Position numbers and translations under genes: made by a program. The notes under the pieces are model-generated. The model was not told where the DNA came from. It saw only the letters and a list, made by a program, of their open reading frames with translations, and ran no database searches. Below, piece by piece: positions 24,806 through 35,767 of a DNA stretch of 64,000 nucleotides. This DNA comes from Eucalyptus grandis (taxonomy: Eukaryota > Streptophyta > Magnoliopsida > Myrtales > Myrtaceae): NCBI RefSeq assembly GCF_016545825.1, contig NC_052618.1, forward strand, positions 49,553,127 to 49,617,126, read 5' to 3'. How positions within the stretch are numbered: the stretch's first letter is position 1; each line of letters opens with the position of its first letter.

Positions 24806-24815
24806 TTACAAAAAC
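24806..24815 (+). repeat. Target-site duplication (ttacaaaaac), right
   Basis: Identical to 23821-23830. Confidence 0.9.
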
Positions 24816-25328
24816 TATTGCTGACTAAGCTAATATGTAAGTGGAGTCCAAAATCTCATGATTGTGAACGACTTATCTTTAAATTAAAATTGGGGACAAG
24901 AGCATGAACTATGAAATACTATTACATAGCCACTAAAATAGCGTGGCGACTGGGTATAATTTGAGAGTGGATTCATTGATTACGCATTTGACGGAATGAC
25001 GAGTCTTCGTCTCCGTGGACTTCTTAATCTTCATGTAATTGATGGGGCATTAATAGACTAAGCAAGTCCACCACTGCGTATTGAAGTCAATAGGACATGA
25101 TGGAGTAAAACCACTTTGTTTAATTGACGGAATAAGTTCCATCATTAATAATTAAGAACTGGACAATGCTACACTGTATATTTAATATTTATATACCAAA
25201 CCACATGGCAGACTTTGATTGGACAATAAGTCATATGCAACAATTAAGAAAAATAATTAGTGTGTTTGATATTTCTCTTTCTAGTTTTTTCTCAAAAAAG
25301 TGAAAGCGGAGAAGACATGGAATAGGAC

Positions 25329-25670
25329 TCTGACGCCGCCTGGGTCGCGGGTCGTGCCACCCCTAGGCGGTGGTCACCGGGGATGCATGACCCTTAGGTA
25401 GCGGTGGCAGCTGCCGAAGAAGCCCGATGGGTGAGGAAGAAGATGAATAGGGAAGAAGATGGGCGGGGAAGAGACAATGGACAGTAACGCAGTTGCATTT
25501 CCAAAATGCCCAATGCCCAAAGAACCTCCTCCCCAGCATTCAGCTTTCAGCATTGGGAATGCTCACATTTGGCAAATGAGCATTCAAAAACACTTCTCAA
25601 ACACAAAAAAATTTCCTTAATGGACTTTGGGGGCCTAAAGTCTCTTGGGAAAGTCGAACCAAACGGGACC
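25329..25670. mobile_element. Private insertion in tandem unit B, class uncertain
   Basis: Units A (21341) and C (29710) read continuously '...ggaaataggaataacactac'. B has 'ggaatagga', then this GC-rich ~342 bp ending 'gaaccaaacgggacc', then 'taacactac'. I see no clear TSD. The right end resembles plant MITE ends, the left does not mirror it. Confidence 0.55.
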
Positions 25671-25904
25671 TAACACTACAAGCATTGCAATAATGCGCAC
25701 TATCTAGCAGGGGCCGAGTCATCAATTAAGTGTTGGAATTAGCGTTTGAATGAAATTTGTCAGTGGGAAAATGATAATGGGGAATGGAAATTCAGTTTTC
25801 TATTGCAACATCTTTTATACTCAAATTACGAAAAAGTCTCTTTAAGCATTATTGACCTTTGTCTGACAATTGTTGAAGCTTATTCAAATTGTTTTTAAAT
25901 TGCT

Positions 25905-26450
25905 ATACTGAAATGTATCGTAAACCTTATGTAATTTGTGCTAGTTCAATCCATCTGGCCAATTTTGATAGGCCGACACGATGTGACATTTTTTAAATAA
26001 TATTTTAATAATTTTCTAATATATATATATATATATATATTTTCTTTAATTTTTTTCCCCTTTCCTTAGGGGCAGGATGCCCTTGCCAACGCTGGGCAAG
26101 AGTATCGTGGCTCTTGTTACCTTACTCACCCAGATCAAGCAAGGGTGTCACGGCCCACGCTAGATCTAGGCGAAGGGCCATGCTCCCACCCCCTTGTCGG
26201 CGAGGGTTGGACACCCTCGCTGGCCTTGAGAGAAGGGATAAAAAATTAAAGAAAAGAAAAAATAAAATAAATTAAATTATAAAATAAATTCAAAAAATTA
26301 TAAAAGTATTATTTAAAAAATGCTACATTAGTACCAATGGGTCAAAGTTGACTAGATGGACTGAACTAACATAAATATACTGAATTGGTAAAAAAAAAAA
26401 ATAGAACTGAATTAACACAATTATAGTAAGTTTAAGACTTCTTTGGTAAT
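25905..26450. mobile_element. TIR element in tandem unit B (same insertion as 21553-22088)
   Basis: Same shoulders and GC-rich centre as in unit A at the equivalent position. Confidence 0.5.
26016..26041 (+). repeat. (AT)n microsatellite
   Basis: Uninterrupted alternating A and T in the left shoulder of the TIR element of unit B; absent from unit A at the same place. Confidence 0.85.
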
Positions 26451-27244
26451 TTTCTCCAACCTCTATGTTTGTTATACTAATTTTAACATTCAAACTTAGT
26501 GTTTTCTTGGGCAATCGTGTGAAAACAACCGTATTACACATATGTACATGTATTGGGGATCAATCCTAAGTAGAATTAAGAAAATTCACTTACCGTGAAA
26601 TAAATTAGAGTGCCCTCCAGACTTCATCCACACATAGTAGAGTCTTGGTTGGCCATTCTATAGGAATCAAACATATGATGGACTGATACATTTTCACGCA
26701 TGGCTCTTGTTCCGCCACTTCCTGAGAGTCAAATAAACCACATAAAATAGTTACTCATTATTCAGTTTATGAATACAATTTTATTTTTTCGGCATTTACG
26801 TAATTTATTTAGTACTTTCCAAATGTTCGTTTAAACATTATATTTACATGGTGCAACCACGAAATCAATCCTTCGTATGCCAAATCACACAGATAAATTC
26901 CTTTTATCACAATTGCATAATATCTTGATTGATGTTGACATATCACTAGATGTCAAAATTTTACAATATTTTAATTCCAGCAAGCAATCATCTCAATGTT
27001 ACATACGCAAATCACCAATTAAGTAAGTGATTGACCATCTCTTCCAGGGATAGAAAATGCTATGATAGTACATCACATGGATGAAATTCTATGATGCATA
27101 CTGCACGGTCGATCCCGCTGATATACCCAAGTGGTCGCACATGAAAGATTTCGGAGATGGCTCTCATAAGTTCAAGATGTGATTCCCAACATATAGCACT
27201 TTACCCTTACAAGGTTCAAAATGTGGCTCTCATGCATAATACTT

Positions 27245-27433
27245 TTTTTTTTTTTTTGTGTCCCAGGAAACCCCCGTGTGCCGCTTCGCAGCGGAGTAAA
27301 GCCTGGGGGAGCGCTGCAAGACCCACCACCACAGACTCCGGGTAAGACGCTTGAGGGCACCGTGGGATTCGAACTTCGTACATCTCGTTAAAGGAACCTA
27401 GGCCCAAACCAACGGTGCCACCGCCACGGGTGG
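27245..27433 (-). mobile_element. tRNA-derived SINE with 17-bp target duplication
   Basis: The sequence is flanked by tctcatgcataatactt at 27228-27244 and 27434-27450. Read on the minus strand it has a box A-like TGGCACCGTTGG (rc of 27409-27420), a box B-like GTTCGAATCC (rc of 27365-27374) and a 3' A-run (T-run 27243-27257 on the plus strand). These are the marks of an RNA polymerase III SINE moved by target-primed reverse transcription. Units A and B have the empty site. I do not assign a named family. Confidence 0.85.
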
Positions 27434-28683
27434 TCTCATGCATAATACTTTGTTGCTCATGGCACCTAGTTTTATGGGTGAGTTACAAAGATTAATCTTG
27501 ATTTTGCCTAGATTGGCCAATGTCAATTTTCAAGCCCAAATAGGTCTGAGCCGTGATTTCAAGGTCACCAATATTTTTATTGGACCGGTCTGGACCATTT
27601 CAGTCCTTTAACTTCTTCATCATAAACTGAATCAAACAATTACTTAAAAAATATAAAAATATATAATAAATAAAAATATAAAAATAAATAGTAGAAAGTA
27701 CATTATTTATACTTAAAGTGCCTCAATAAAGTTGATATAAAAAAATAGAGTAATTTTTTAGGCTCAAAATATAATAACTAATCCATTAAAACGAAAAATA
27801 AGGCTAGGCTTGAATCGGCTTGCCAAAAAACATTGAAAACTAGCCCTCTTGATCCATGCTCACCCTTATTGAGTTCTTATAGTTCACAAATATTGATCCA
27901 TAGTCGGTACATATACTTGATATTCGATATCAAACGTGACAAATGCATATTAACAGAAGCGATCTGATTTACATATAGAATAGGATATACAATATACAAA
28001 TACTAAAGACATTAAAATCCATAAACTCGATTAATCAACATTTAACTCATAAGACATCAAATTTTTTTTTTCACTTTAATCAGATCAATATCTCCTAGGT
28101 CTCTTTTCTCTAACTCATGAAACACAGACTAAATACCCCACTAGTCTCATTCTATACATCATAATCTCTCTTTCGATCAAATGGACTTGCATATAATCTG
28201 ATATATCTCTTTAGTAGCGGATCGATGCATTGATTAGTCATGAGTCATGTATCCACTAATTACAAAAACTATTCCTGATTAAGCTATTATGTAAGTGGCA
28301 TCTAAAATCTCATGATTGTGAACGATTTATCTTTAAATTGAAACTAGGGACATGAGCATGAACTATGAAATACTATTACATAGCCACTAAAATAGCGTGG
28401 CGACTGGGTATAATTTGAGAGTGGATTCATTGATTACGCATTTGATGGAATGACAAGTCTTCGTCTCCGTGGACTTCTTAATCTTCACGTAATTGACGGG
28501 GCATTAATAGACTAAGCAAGTCCACCACTACGTATTGAAGTCCATAGGACATGATGGAGTAAAACCACTTTGTTTAATTGACGGAATAAGTTCCATCATT
28601 AATAATTAAGAACTGGGCAATGCTATATTATATATTTAATAGTTATATACTGAACCACATGGCAGACTTTGATTGGACAATAA

Positions 28684-29615
28684 GGGTCCATTCATTTCGT
28701 GGAAAATAGGTCGTTTCTGGAAAATGTTTTCCCAAAAGTCATTTTCCAGGAAAATGACAATATTTTCTAGTATTCAGCTAAAACTTGAAAATGTTTCGGA
28801 AAATATTTTCTGATATTCGGTAAGGAAAATATTTTCTAAGACTTCACCATTTAGGCATGCATTACTTATCGACCTATAAATCCATCAAATATGAACTTGC
28901 CTTTAAATCTGGGCAAACTTGCTTCATATCTTTGTTCCCTCATTGTCATCAAACATCATCTACTTTAAAAAATGTTCGTATGGATTTTAAAAAGAAGCAA
29001 AAGAGAATAAACAAAGCATGTACAACCCTAATGAGAATCTTTCCAGTTGAGTGGCCTATTATCCTCCTGTGTTTTTTGTGTTCTAATAAACAAAAGAAAA
29101 AAGAAGTAAAGCACGTAAATCACGTAAATCACTTTACTTGAGAAATGTACAATTGCAAGGTAGAGTAAATAAAGAAAAGGATAAGCAAGAGTGCAGAAGG
29201 TGAGCTTGAGATTGACGAGCTCGAGGTTCGCCTAGCAACGGCCGGTGACTAGCCAAGAAAGAGGAAGATGGGAAACAAAGAAAAGAAAAAGGAAAAATAA
29301 AAGAAATAGAAAAGAAAAAAGAAATTAAAAATAATTCGAATTAAAAAAAAAAATTAAAAATAATTTGAATAAAAAAGAAAAGAAGAAGAAGAAGGAGAGG
29401 AGGAGATGAAGATTTGTAGAGGTGTGAGATAAGAGAGATCAAGTGAGGAAAATGTTTTCTACTTTTCAAAAGTGGAAATATTTTTCCCTAATTTAGAAGA
29501 CTTTTTTCTTTTCATAGAAAACATTTTCTCTAAGGAATTCAATTTCTGTGAAACGAACGCCGAAAAATTCGGAAAACTGTTCCTAAAAATTATTTTCCAC
29601 GAAACGAACGGAGCC
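28684..29615. mobile_element. Non-autonomous PIF/Harbinger-type element, TSD TAA
   Basis: 932 bp. The left end GGGTCCATTCATTTCGTGG is mirrored by the right end (rc GGCTCCGTTCGTTTCGTGG). TAA lies on both sides (28681-28683, 29616-29618), and units A and B read '...caataagtcatatgc' without it. The 3-bp TAA duplication and GG(G/C)-starting TIR fit PIF/Harbinger. The interior has secondary inverted runs of 'aaaatgttttc' type. The open frame 28857-29141 has no transposase motif. Confidence 0.8.
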
Positions 29616-29984
29616 TAAGTCATATGCAACAATTAATAAAAATAATTAGTGTGTTTGATATTTCTCTTTCTAGTTTTTTCTCTAAAAAGTGAAAGCGGGG
29701 AAGACGTGGAAATAGGAATAACACTACAAGCATTACAATAATTCCTTAATGGACGAAATGGCGCACTATCTGGCAGGGGCCGAGTCATCAATTAAGTGTT
29801 GGAATTAGCATTTGAATAAAATTTGTCAGTCGGAAAATGATAATGGGGAGTGGAAATTTAGTTTTCTACTGCAACATCATTTCTTCTCAAATTACATAAA
29901 AGTCCCCTAAGCATTATTGACGTTTGTCTGACAATTGTTGAAGCTTATTCAAGTTGTTTTTAAATTGCTATAAAGAAACGTATT

Positions 29985-30295
29985 GGTGGGGGTGAGGGCC
30001 ATTGGCCCTTGACTGTGGCCAACAAGGGTCAATTGGCAACCCTAATCGGCCCCAATACCAAACCCCAAAAAAAAAAAGAGAAAAAATTCAAAAAATTCAA
30101 AATTCAAAAGAATTATTAAAAAGCACCATGTTAGCGTTGGCCAGTCACGTCAACAATTTCTAATAAAAATTGGTTGGATTGACTTAATTGACAAGAATGA
30201 ATATGTTTAGAATTAAATTGACAAAATTGAAAAGTTCATGATTGAATTGACAAAAGTGCAATAGATTTAGGATTTTTTGGATAATTTTTCCTTGG
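29985..30295. mobile_element. Half of a TIR element of the same class as 21553-22088
   Basis: GC-rich start ('gtgagggccattggccc') followed by a right shoulder with 'ggccagtcacgtcaacaat', 'gactgaatt'-like and 'caatagatttagg' words. It replaces the rest of unit C. Confidence 0.45.
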
Positions 30296-30355
30296 AGAAA
30301 TTTGTGCCTCATATTCCCTACGTGTTACGTGGTGCATCGTATTCCCTACCCAATT

Positions 30356-30730
30356 TAGGGGTGTCAGTTCCCAAACCGAAAACCGAACCGAACTGAACCG
30401 AAAAATTCAGTTTTCGGTTCGGTTTTCATTCGGTTCGGTTTTCATTAAAAACCGAAAATTTTCGGTTCAGTTCGGTTTTATCGGTTAACCGAACCGAACC
30501 GAACCAACAAATAAAAATGGAGAAATAAAAGTGGAGAAATCTAAGTTTAACAGAAAAAAAAAAAAACAAAAACCGAAACCAAAGGCTAAAAACCGAAAAC
30601 CGAAAAACCGAAAAACCGAACCGAACCGAAATTTCGGTTCGGTTCGTATTCATTCGGAAGATTTTTCTAACGATTCGGTTCGGTTCGGTTTTTCAAAAAA
30701 ACCGAACCGAACCGAACCATTTACACCCCT
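30356..30730. mobile_element. hAT-type MITE made of CCGAAC/GTTCGG repeats
   Basis: The ends TAGGGGTGT and ACACCCCT are inverted, and the flanks acccaatt / acccattg look like a decayed 8-bp duplication. The interior is dense in ACCGAACCGAAC and its complement, so it can form a long hairpin. The opposing open frames here are shadows of the repeat. Confidence 0.6.
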
Positions 30731-30739
30731 ACCCATTGC

Positions 30740-31347
30740 GTGTGGACTGGGAAGTCAACGGAGACGAAGACTGAATATTCTGTCAAGTGCGTTATTTAAG
30801 TCTTGAGTCTTCGTCTGCATTGATTCCGTGGAATATGAGGCTCCAATCTGTCCTTCATATGGACCTTTCGGTTTTGTAAGATATTTTTCTTAACACACTA
30901 AATCATATGGCAGAAAAAAAGTGGACGATGAGCCTTATGCAATAATTAATAACCGGACGCCACATTGTTTATTATACAATATTTATAAATTAGTCTTACT
31001 GTGTTTGAAATATTAATATCAATATTCATTTATGACATGAATTAAACTCATGACCACGTAAGGGCGGCTGACCTATGTATCACTAGATCAACCCCCTTGA
31101 CGGTAAAAGATGAGACACTGCGAGCTATAATTCGTATTGTTTCTTGGACTCCAAGGTGCGTAGTGTACGCTCTTCGAAACCTTGAATACGCACATATATC
31201 CTCAAGACAGAGGATGCAAAATAGAGGATTAGAGAAAGTCCAGGTGAGTTTCCAGAACTCCCCATTGTGGAGTTAGTCAATAATTGAATTGTGCACAGGA
31301 CAGAGTTGTTAAAGGCACCTAGAACTGAAATCGGGTCACTGGAGAAG
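30740..31347 (+). promoter_or_regulatory. Upstream region of the receptor kinase gene
   Basis: Part of it (30780-31010) resembles the tandem units ('gagtcttcgtct', 'catatggcag', 'tatgcaa.aattaata', 'gtgtttgaaatatt'), more diverged than A-C are from each other. A TATATA-like run lies at about 31193. I see no firm core promoter. Confidence 0.35.
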
Positions 31348-34032
31348 ATGGGGAAACTATTGTTTCTCATGCTCAACTCTGCCCTCTTCTGGTGCTGGAT
31401 CTCAATCACAAGCCCCGGCGCTTGCTCGCAAAACCAAACGGATCGGCTCGCATTAGTCTCCTTCAAAAATGCCATACATGAAGACCCATATGGAGTCTTG
31501 ACCTCTTGGAATGAGTCTACCCATCATTGTGAGTGGCAAGGTGTTTTGTGCAGCAAAAGACATCCTGGGAGGGTCACATCCCTAGTCCTAACATCACAAG
31601 GCTTGGAAGGCTTCCTATCTCCTCACATAGGTAACCTCTCTTTCCTAAGGGTCATGATTTTACAGAACAACAGCATCCATGGCGAAATCCCACCACAGAT
31701 TGGCAACTTGTTACGGCTTCGTAATCTTGTTCTTAGTAACAACTCATTTGGTGGGCCAACACCCTCCAATCTTTCTCGCTGCTCGAACCTTGAGATTCTA
31801 AATCTCATAGATAACCAACTTGTTGGGGGAATTCATGCCAGTCTTGGTTCTTTACTAAGACTTCAATTATTGGGCTTGAGTGAGAATAGTCTTGTAGGTC
31901 CTATCCCTCCCTCGATTGGAAACCTCTCATTGCTACAAAAGCTCTCCCTGTCAGGAAATACATTGAGCGGAGAAATACCTGAGGAATTATCCAGACTCAA
32001 GAGGTTAGAATTTGTCCAACTATCTCAAAATGAACTGACCGGCGAGATTCCACTAGGGATTTTAAACATCTCTGGCCTTACCGATTTCTATGTTGATGAG
32101 AACCAGTTGCGGGGAGGCTTTCCCTCCAACATCGGCACTACTCTTCCTTCTCTCTGTTACCTTTCAGCCTCCAATAACTTGTTTACTGGGACAATTCCTT
32201 TATCATTAACGAATGCCACCAGCCTTCAGACAGTTTTCCTTTACTACAATGGTTTCCGTGGGCCAATACCGAAAAATCTGGGAAGGCTGAAGAGCCTCTA
32301 CATGATTGTGTTGAGTTTTAACCAGTTGCAGGATGACTTGAGTTTTATTTCTTCTTTAGTTAATTGTTCCAACTTAGAAATTCTCTCGGTGGACGACAAC
32401 TTGATTCACGGACCGTTGCCAAGATCCATCTCCAATCTCTCGACCAGCATTAAGCGAATTTATCTGTCAAGCAATAGGATTAAAGGAACTATTCCTTCAG
32501 ACCTTGGAAATCTCTTTGACTTGTCTACCTTGAGTTTATCGAATAATTTGTTAACCGATCGCATTCCCGATTCCATTGGAGCACTTTACCGCTTGCAGGA
32601 ACTTTTTTTGAGGGAAAACATGTTTACTGGAGAGATACCATCTTCAATTGGTAACCTGACGTTGTTAAGCAGCCTTGACCTTGAATCCAACAATTTCCAA
32701 GGTTACATACCGCAAAGTCTTGGCAACTGCAAGCAACTTATCGAGCTCGATCTTTCAAACAACAATCTAAGTGGCTCTCTTCCGATCGAAATCATGGGTC
32801 TTTCTTCCTTGTCGATCATCTTCAGTTTAGCGTATAATAAATTAACTGGATCTCTTCCACAACAAGTTGGGTCTTTAAAGAATCTCGCCGAATTAGATCT
32901 GTCTTACAATAGATTGACTGGCTTGATTCCGGCCTCCATCAGCGAGTGCTTGAGATTGGAAAGGTTTTACTTAGAAGCTAATTATTTTCATGGTCAAATC
33001 ACCCGAGCTTTACGTCCATTACGTGGTCTAGAAGAGCTGGATCTTTCCAATAATAATTTTTCTGGGCCAATTCCGAGCTTTCTTGCAGAGCTCTCACTGC
33101 TCAAGTACTTAAATATGTCCTTCAATGAACTAGAAGGGCAAGTTCCGGAGGGTGGAGTTTTTCTTAATGCAAGTGCTATATCAGTTTCTGGAAATAAGGA
33201 ACTCTGTGGAGGTGCTCGAAGTCTGAATCTTCCACTTTGCAAATCACCAAGCTCTAGTAAGTCTTCTTCAACGAAGACCATAGTGATATCTGTGGTGGCT
33301 GGCAGTTTGTTATGTTTAGCTTTGTTGTTCTTGTGTATCTTCTGTTATCACAAAAAGAAGCAGATGCCAACCAATGCCTCCACTTCATTATCCTTCGAGA
33401 ACCAATTCTTAAGAATTTCCTATGAAGAACTCCTGAGAGCTACTGACAGATTTTCCGAGACCAATTTGATTGGTAAAGGGAGATACAGCATGGTTTATAA
33501 GGGGATTCTCGATGGATATGCCACGGTGGCGGTGAAGGTGCTTAATTTAACACAAAGAGGTGCTTTGAAGAGCTTTGTCTCCGAATGTCGAACTCTTGGA
33601 ATCATTAGACACCGAAACCTCGTGAAGATACTAAGTGTCTGTTCAGGCATTGATTTTGTGGCAATGACTTCAAAGCTCTTATATACGAGTTCATGGCTAA
33701 TGAGAGCTTGGAGGAGTGGCTGCACCCTAAGACTCTAGGACAAGATGATGAGTGTGGTGAATCAAGAAATCTAAGACTAGTGCAGAGGTTAAACATTGCC
33801 ATTGACATAGCTACTGCAATCGAATATCTCCACAAGGGTTGTTATCCAGCAATCGTCCATGGAGATCTGAAGCCAAGTAATGTGCTTCTGGACAATGACA
33901 TGGTGGCTCGAGTTGGAGATTTCGGGCTTGCTAAGATCATTTCAATGGTATCTGCTGAAGCCACAAGAGTTCAGGACCAAGACAATTCAACTTCAACCGC
34001 AGTCAAAGGATCTATTGGCTATGTGCCTCCGG
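31348..34032 (+). CDS. Receptor kinase exon 1 (signal peptide, LRRs, membrane segment, N-lobe, catalytic loop)
   Basis: Open from 31348 to the frameshift at 33655-33660, then open in the next frame to the donor CCTCCGG|GTATGA. Without correction the first frame ends at a premature stop at 33736-33738, which would give a receptor with a truncated kinase lacking the catalytic loop. Confidence 0.85.
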
Positions 34033-35399
34033 GTATGAATCCGTCATATTTTATTGATTAGATCTTGGTTGATTGTGATAGTAAATGAGAGACTGTTAAA
34101 AGTTTGAATAAAAAATGCTCCTTGATGTTATGTTATGCTTCGTATGCACGAAAAGATTAACAGTAGCATGTCCTAATCATGTTTGAAATTAAGATGAGAA
34201 TAAATCAATGTAAATTGATCAATGAGTGGAAACATTTTTTTCTCAAAACTTGTGAATCCGTGTGAATAAACGGATTAAGCATATTGTGTCATCTCATACT
34301 CATATTTTCTTTCTATAATTCATAATTATAGTATGAGAGTTTGATGAGAACTTGTGATTCTCTTTTGGTATTCAGATGACATGGCATTTAAAGAAACTGC
34401 TGGAGGTCTCGATAATATCACACAACATACATTAATTGACAACACGATGGGCTCCATCCAACTTTCACTCTCCCTAAACTTCTTGTCTGGAGAACATTAA
34501 GACGAATTCACGCATTTTACAAGTATAAATCCATCACCGTTACAAATCACTCCAAGTCTCTTCTTTTTCCCCTATTGTGCTCTGTTTTTCGCCTGTTCTT
34601 CTAGGCATTTTCTTCTCTTCTGTCTTGCAGAAAAGAAATAATGTGGTACAGGAATCAAACTGAATCGAGATCATGAAAATGATGAGCCTTATGTGGATTC
34701 CATGTGTATCCAGTCAAAACAGGCATTTGAAATTTAGTTAATACATGTACTAAATGCACTAAATAATTTCCGCTGAGGCCTTCACCAAATATATTTTCTT
34801 CTTTCTGTTTTCCCCTATACCCTGCCAGAGGAAAAAGTCACTATTGATTTTTAGGCAATTTATTTAGCAAACACGTGACAAATTTGGGTGCACTTAGTAT
34901 TTTTGGAGAAAGAAGAGTTCACATGTTGTTAATTGATCTTCAGTGCACTTTATAAATCCCAAAATCTCATTTCTGTCTGGTTGATGCATTCCAACTTTTG
35001 TGGCGATTTTTACCACTTCAGCATACGATAGGCGATAAACATTCGCCATAGCCAATAAACTATATGAAAGTCCAACAAAGAGATATGAAAGAAACAACCA
35101 GTAAGGGATTTTGGGACCTTCTACTTGCTTCGGCGGAGGATCCCTTGGCCTCTGCCATGCATGGTAAGCCTAACCATGAAGTGAGTGAGGGCTTGTGAGC
35201 CATCACTTCATGTTGGACGCGACAGGCGCGAGCCCTCACAACTGTCTTCGGCAAGTTCTTGCAAATGGACATCAAGCAAGATCCTATGTGACTTTGAAAC
35301 TTTTTCTGAAGAATTAACTTCAAGAAAAAGTGTATGTTCATTTAACTTCAAGAAAAAATGTATGTTCATTCCTATTTAATGTCTTGATGAAATTTTCAG
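34033..35399 (+). other. Intron of the receptor kinase gene
   Basis: GTATGA donor, ATTTTCAG acceptor, 1367 bp, positioned between activation segment and subdomain VIII as in other XII kinases. The right half is shared with 1-651. Near the acceptor a 29-bp direct duplication ('taacttcaagaaaaa(g/a)tgta') lies at 35315-35373. Confidence 0.85.
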
Positions 35400-35767
35400 A
35401 ATATGGCATGGGACACAAGGTTTCCACACTTGGGGATGCATACAGTTACGGCATTCTATTATTGGAGATGTTCACTGGAAAGAGACCTACTGAAGAGGCC
35501 TTTGGGCACCATCTTGGCCTCCACAACTTTGTCCGAATGTCTCTTCTAGATCGAGCAATGGACATCATAGACTTAAGGCTTTGGAGTGAAGCTGGTGATC
35601 AACAGAAAGAGAGCAAAATAAGAGATTGCATTATCTCTGTATTCAAAGTTGGAGTTGCATGTTCGATGGAATCGCCGCTGGATCGAATGGACATGACCGA
35701 GGCACTCAAGAAATTACACTTGATCAAGGTCAGTTACGAAACCAAAGAGAGGAGGGTAGTTATGTAG
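35400..35767 (+). CDS. Receptor kinase exon 2 (C-lobe)
   Basis: Completes the kinase: E-Y-G-M-G, STLGDAYSYGILLLEMF, GKRPTEEAF and the SPLDRMDMTEAL helix, stop TAG at 35765-35767. It retains the subdomain IX Gly that is Val in the upstream copy. Confidence 0.9.

Larger units (their letters stand above)
22874..27165 (+). repeat. Tandem unit copy B (~2.95 kb after removing insertions)
   Basis: Second copy, aligned with A and C over its whole length. It carries two private insertions: a MULE at 23831-24805 and a ~342-bp insert at 25329-25670. Subtracting them gives nearly the length of copy A. Confidence 0.8.
27166..29984 (+). repeat. Tandem unit copy C, 3' truncated
   Basis: Third copy. It carries a SINE (27245-27433) and a PIF/Harbinger-type element (28684-29615), and stops aligning with A and B after 'aaacgtat' at about 29984, exactly where A and B carry their TIR element. 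Confidence 0.75.
31348..35767 (+). pseudogene. LRR receptor-like Ser/Thr kinase, subfamily XII (XA21/EFR-type), one frameshift
   Basis: A plasma-membrane receptor kinase of the pattern-recognition type. The start at 31348 is preferred over 31291 because it opens directly with a signal peptide (MGKLLFLMLNSALFW..., about residues 1-27). Then come an LRRNT cap with C-x6-C-like EWQGVLC, about twenty LRRs with GxIPxxxGNLxxL spacing (about 72-600), a membrane segment (about 644-668) and the kinase. The P-loop is GKGRYSMVYKG, with the third Gly replaced by Ser; the VAVK lysine is about residue 730. The catalytic loop HGDLKPSN lacks the Arg of HRD (non-RD, usual for immune receptors) and DFG is present. 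At 33655-33660 one base is missing after GIDF, moving the frame; the next frame resumes with GNDFKALIYEF. With that base the two exons total 1017 codons, the normal family length. Intron 34033-35399 splits a Glu codon at VPP|EYG. It could be a pseudogene or a sequencing error. Confidence 0.85.

Noticed and set aside
27245..27433. A tRNA gene
   Set aside because: The A and B boxes are present, but there is no full cloverleaf, and the poly-A tail plus 17-bp duplication identify a SINE.
28857..29141. Possible transposase in the Harbinger-type element
   Set aside because: The 94-residue frame has no DDE or Myb-like motif and ends in a Lys-rich low-complexity tail.
31125..31475. Minus-strand frame opposite the kinase start
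   Set aside because: It is antisense to the signal peptide and leader of the receptor kinase, with no independent support.
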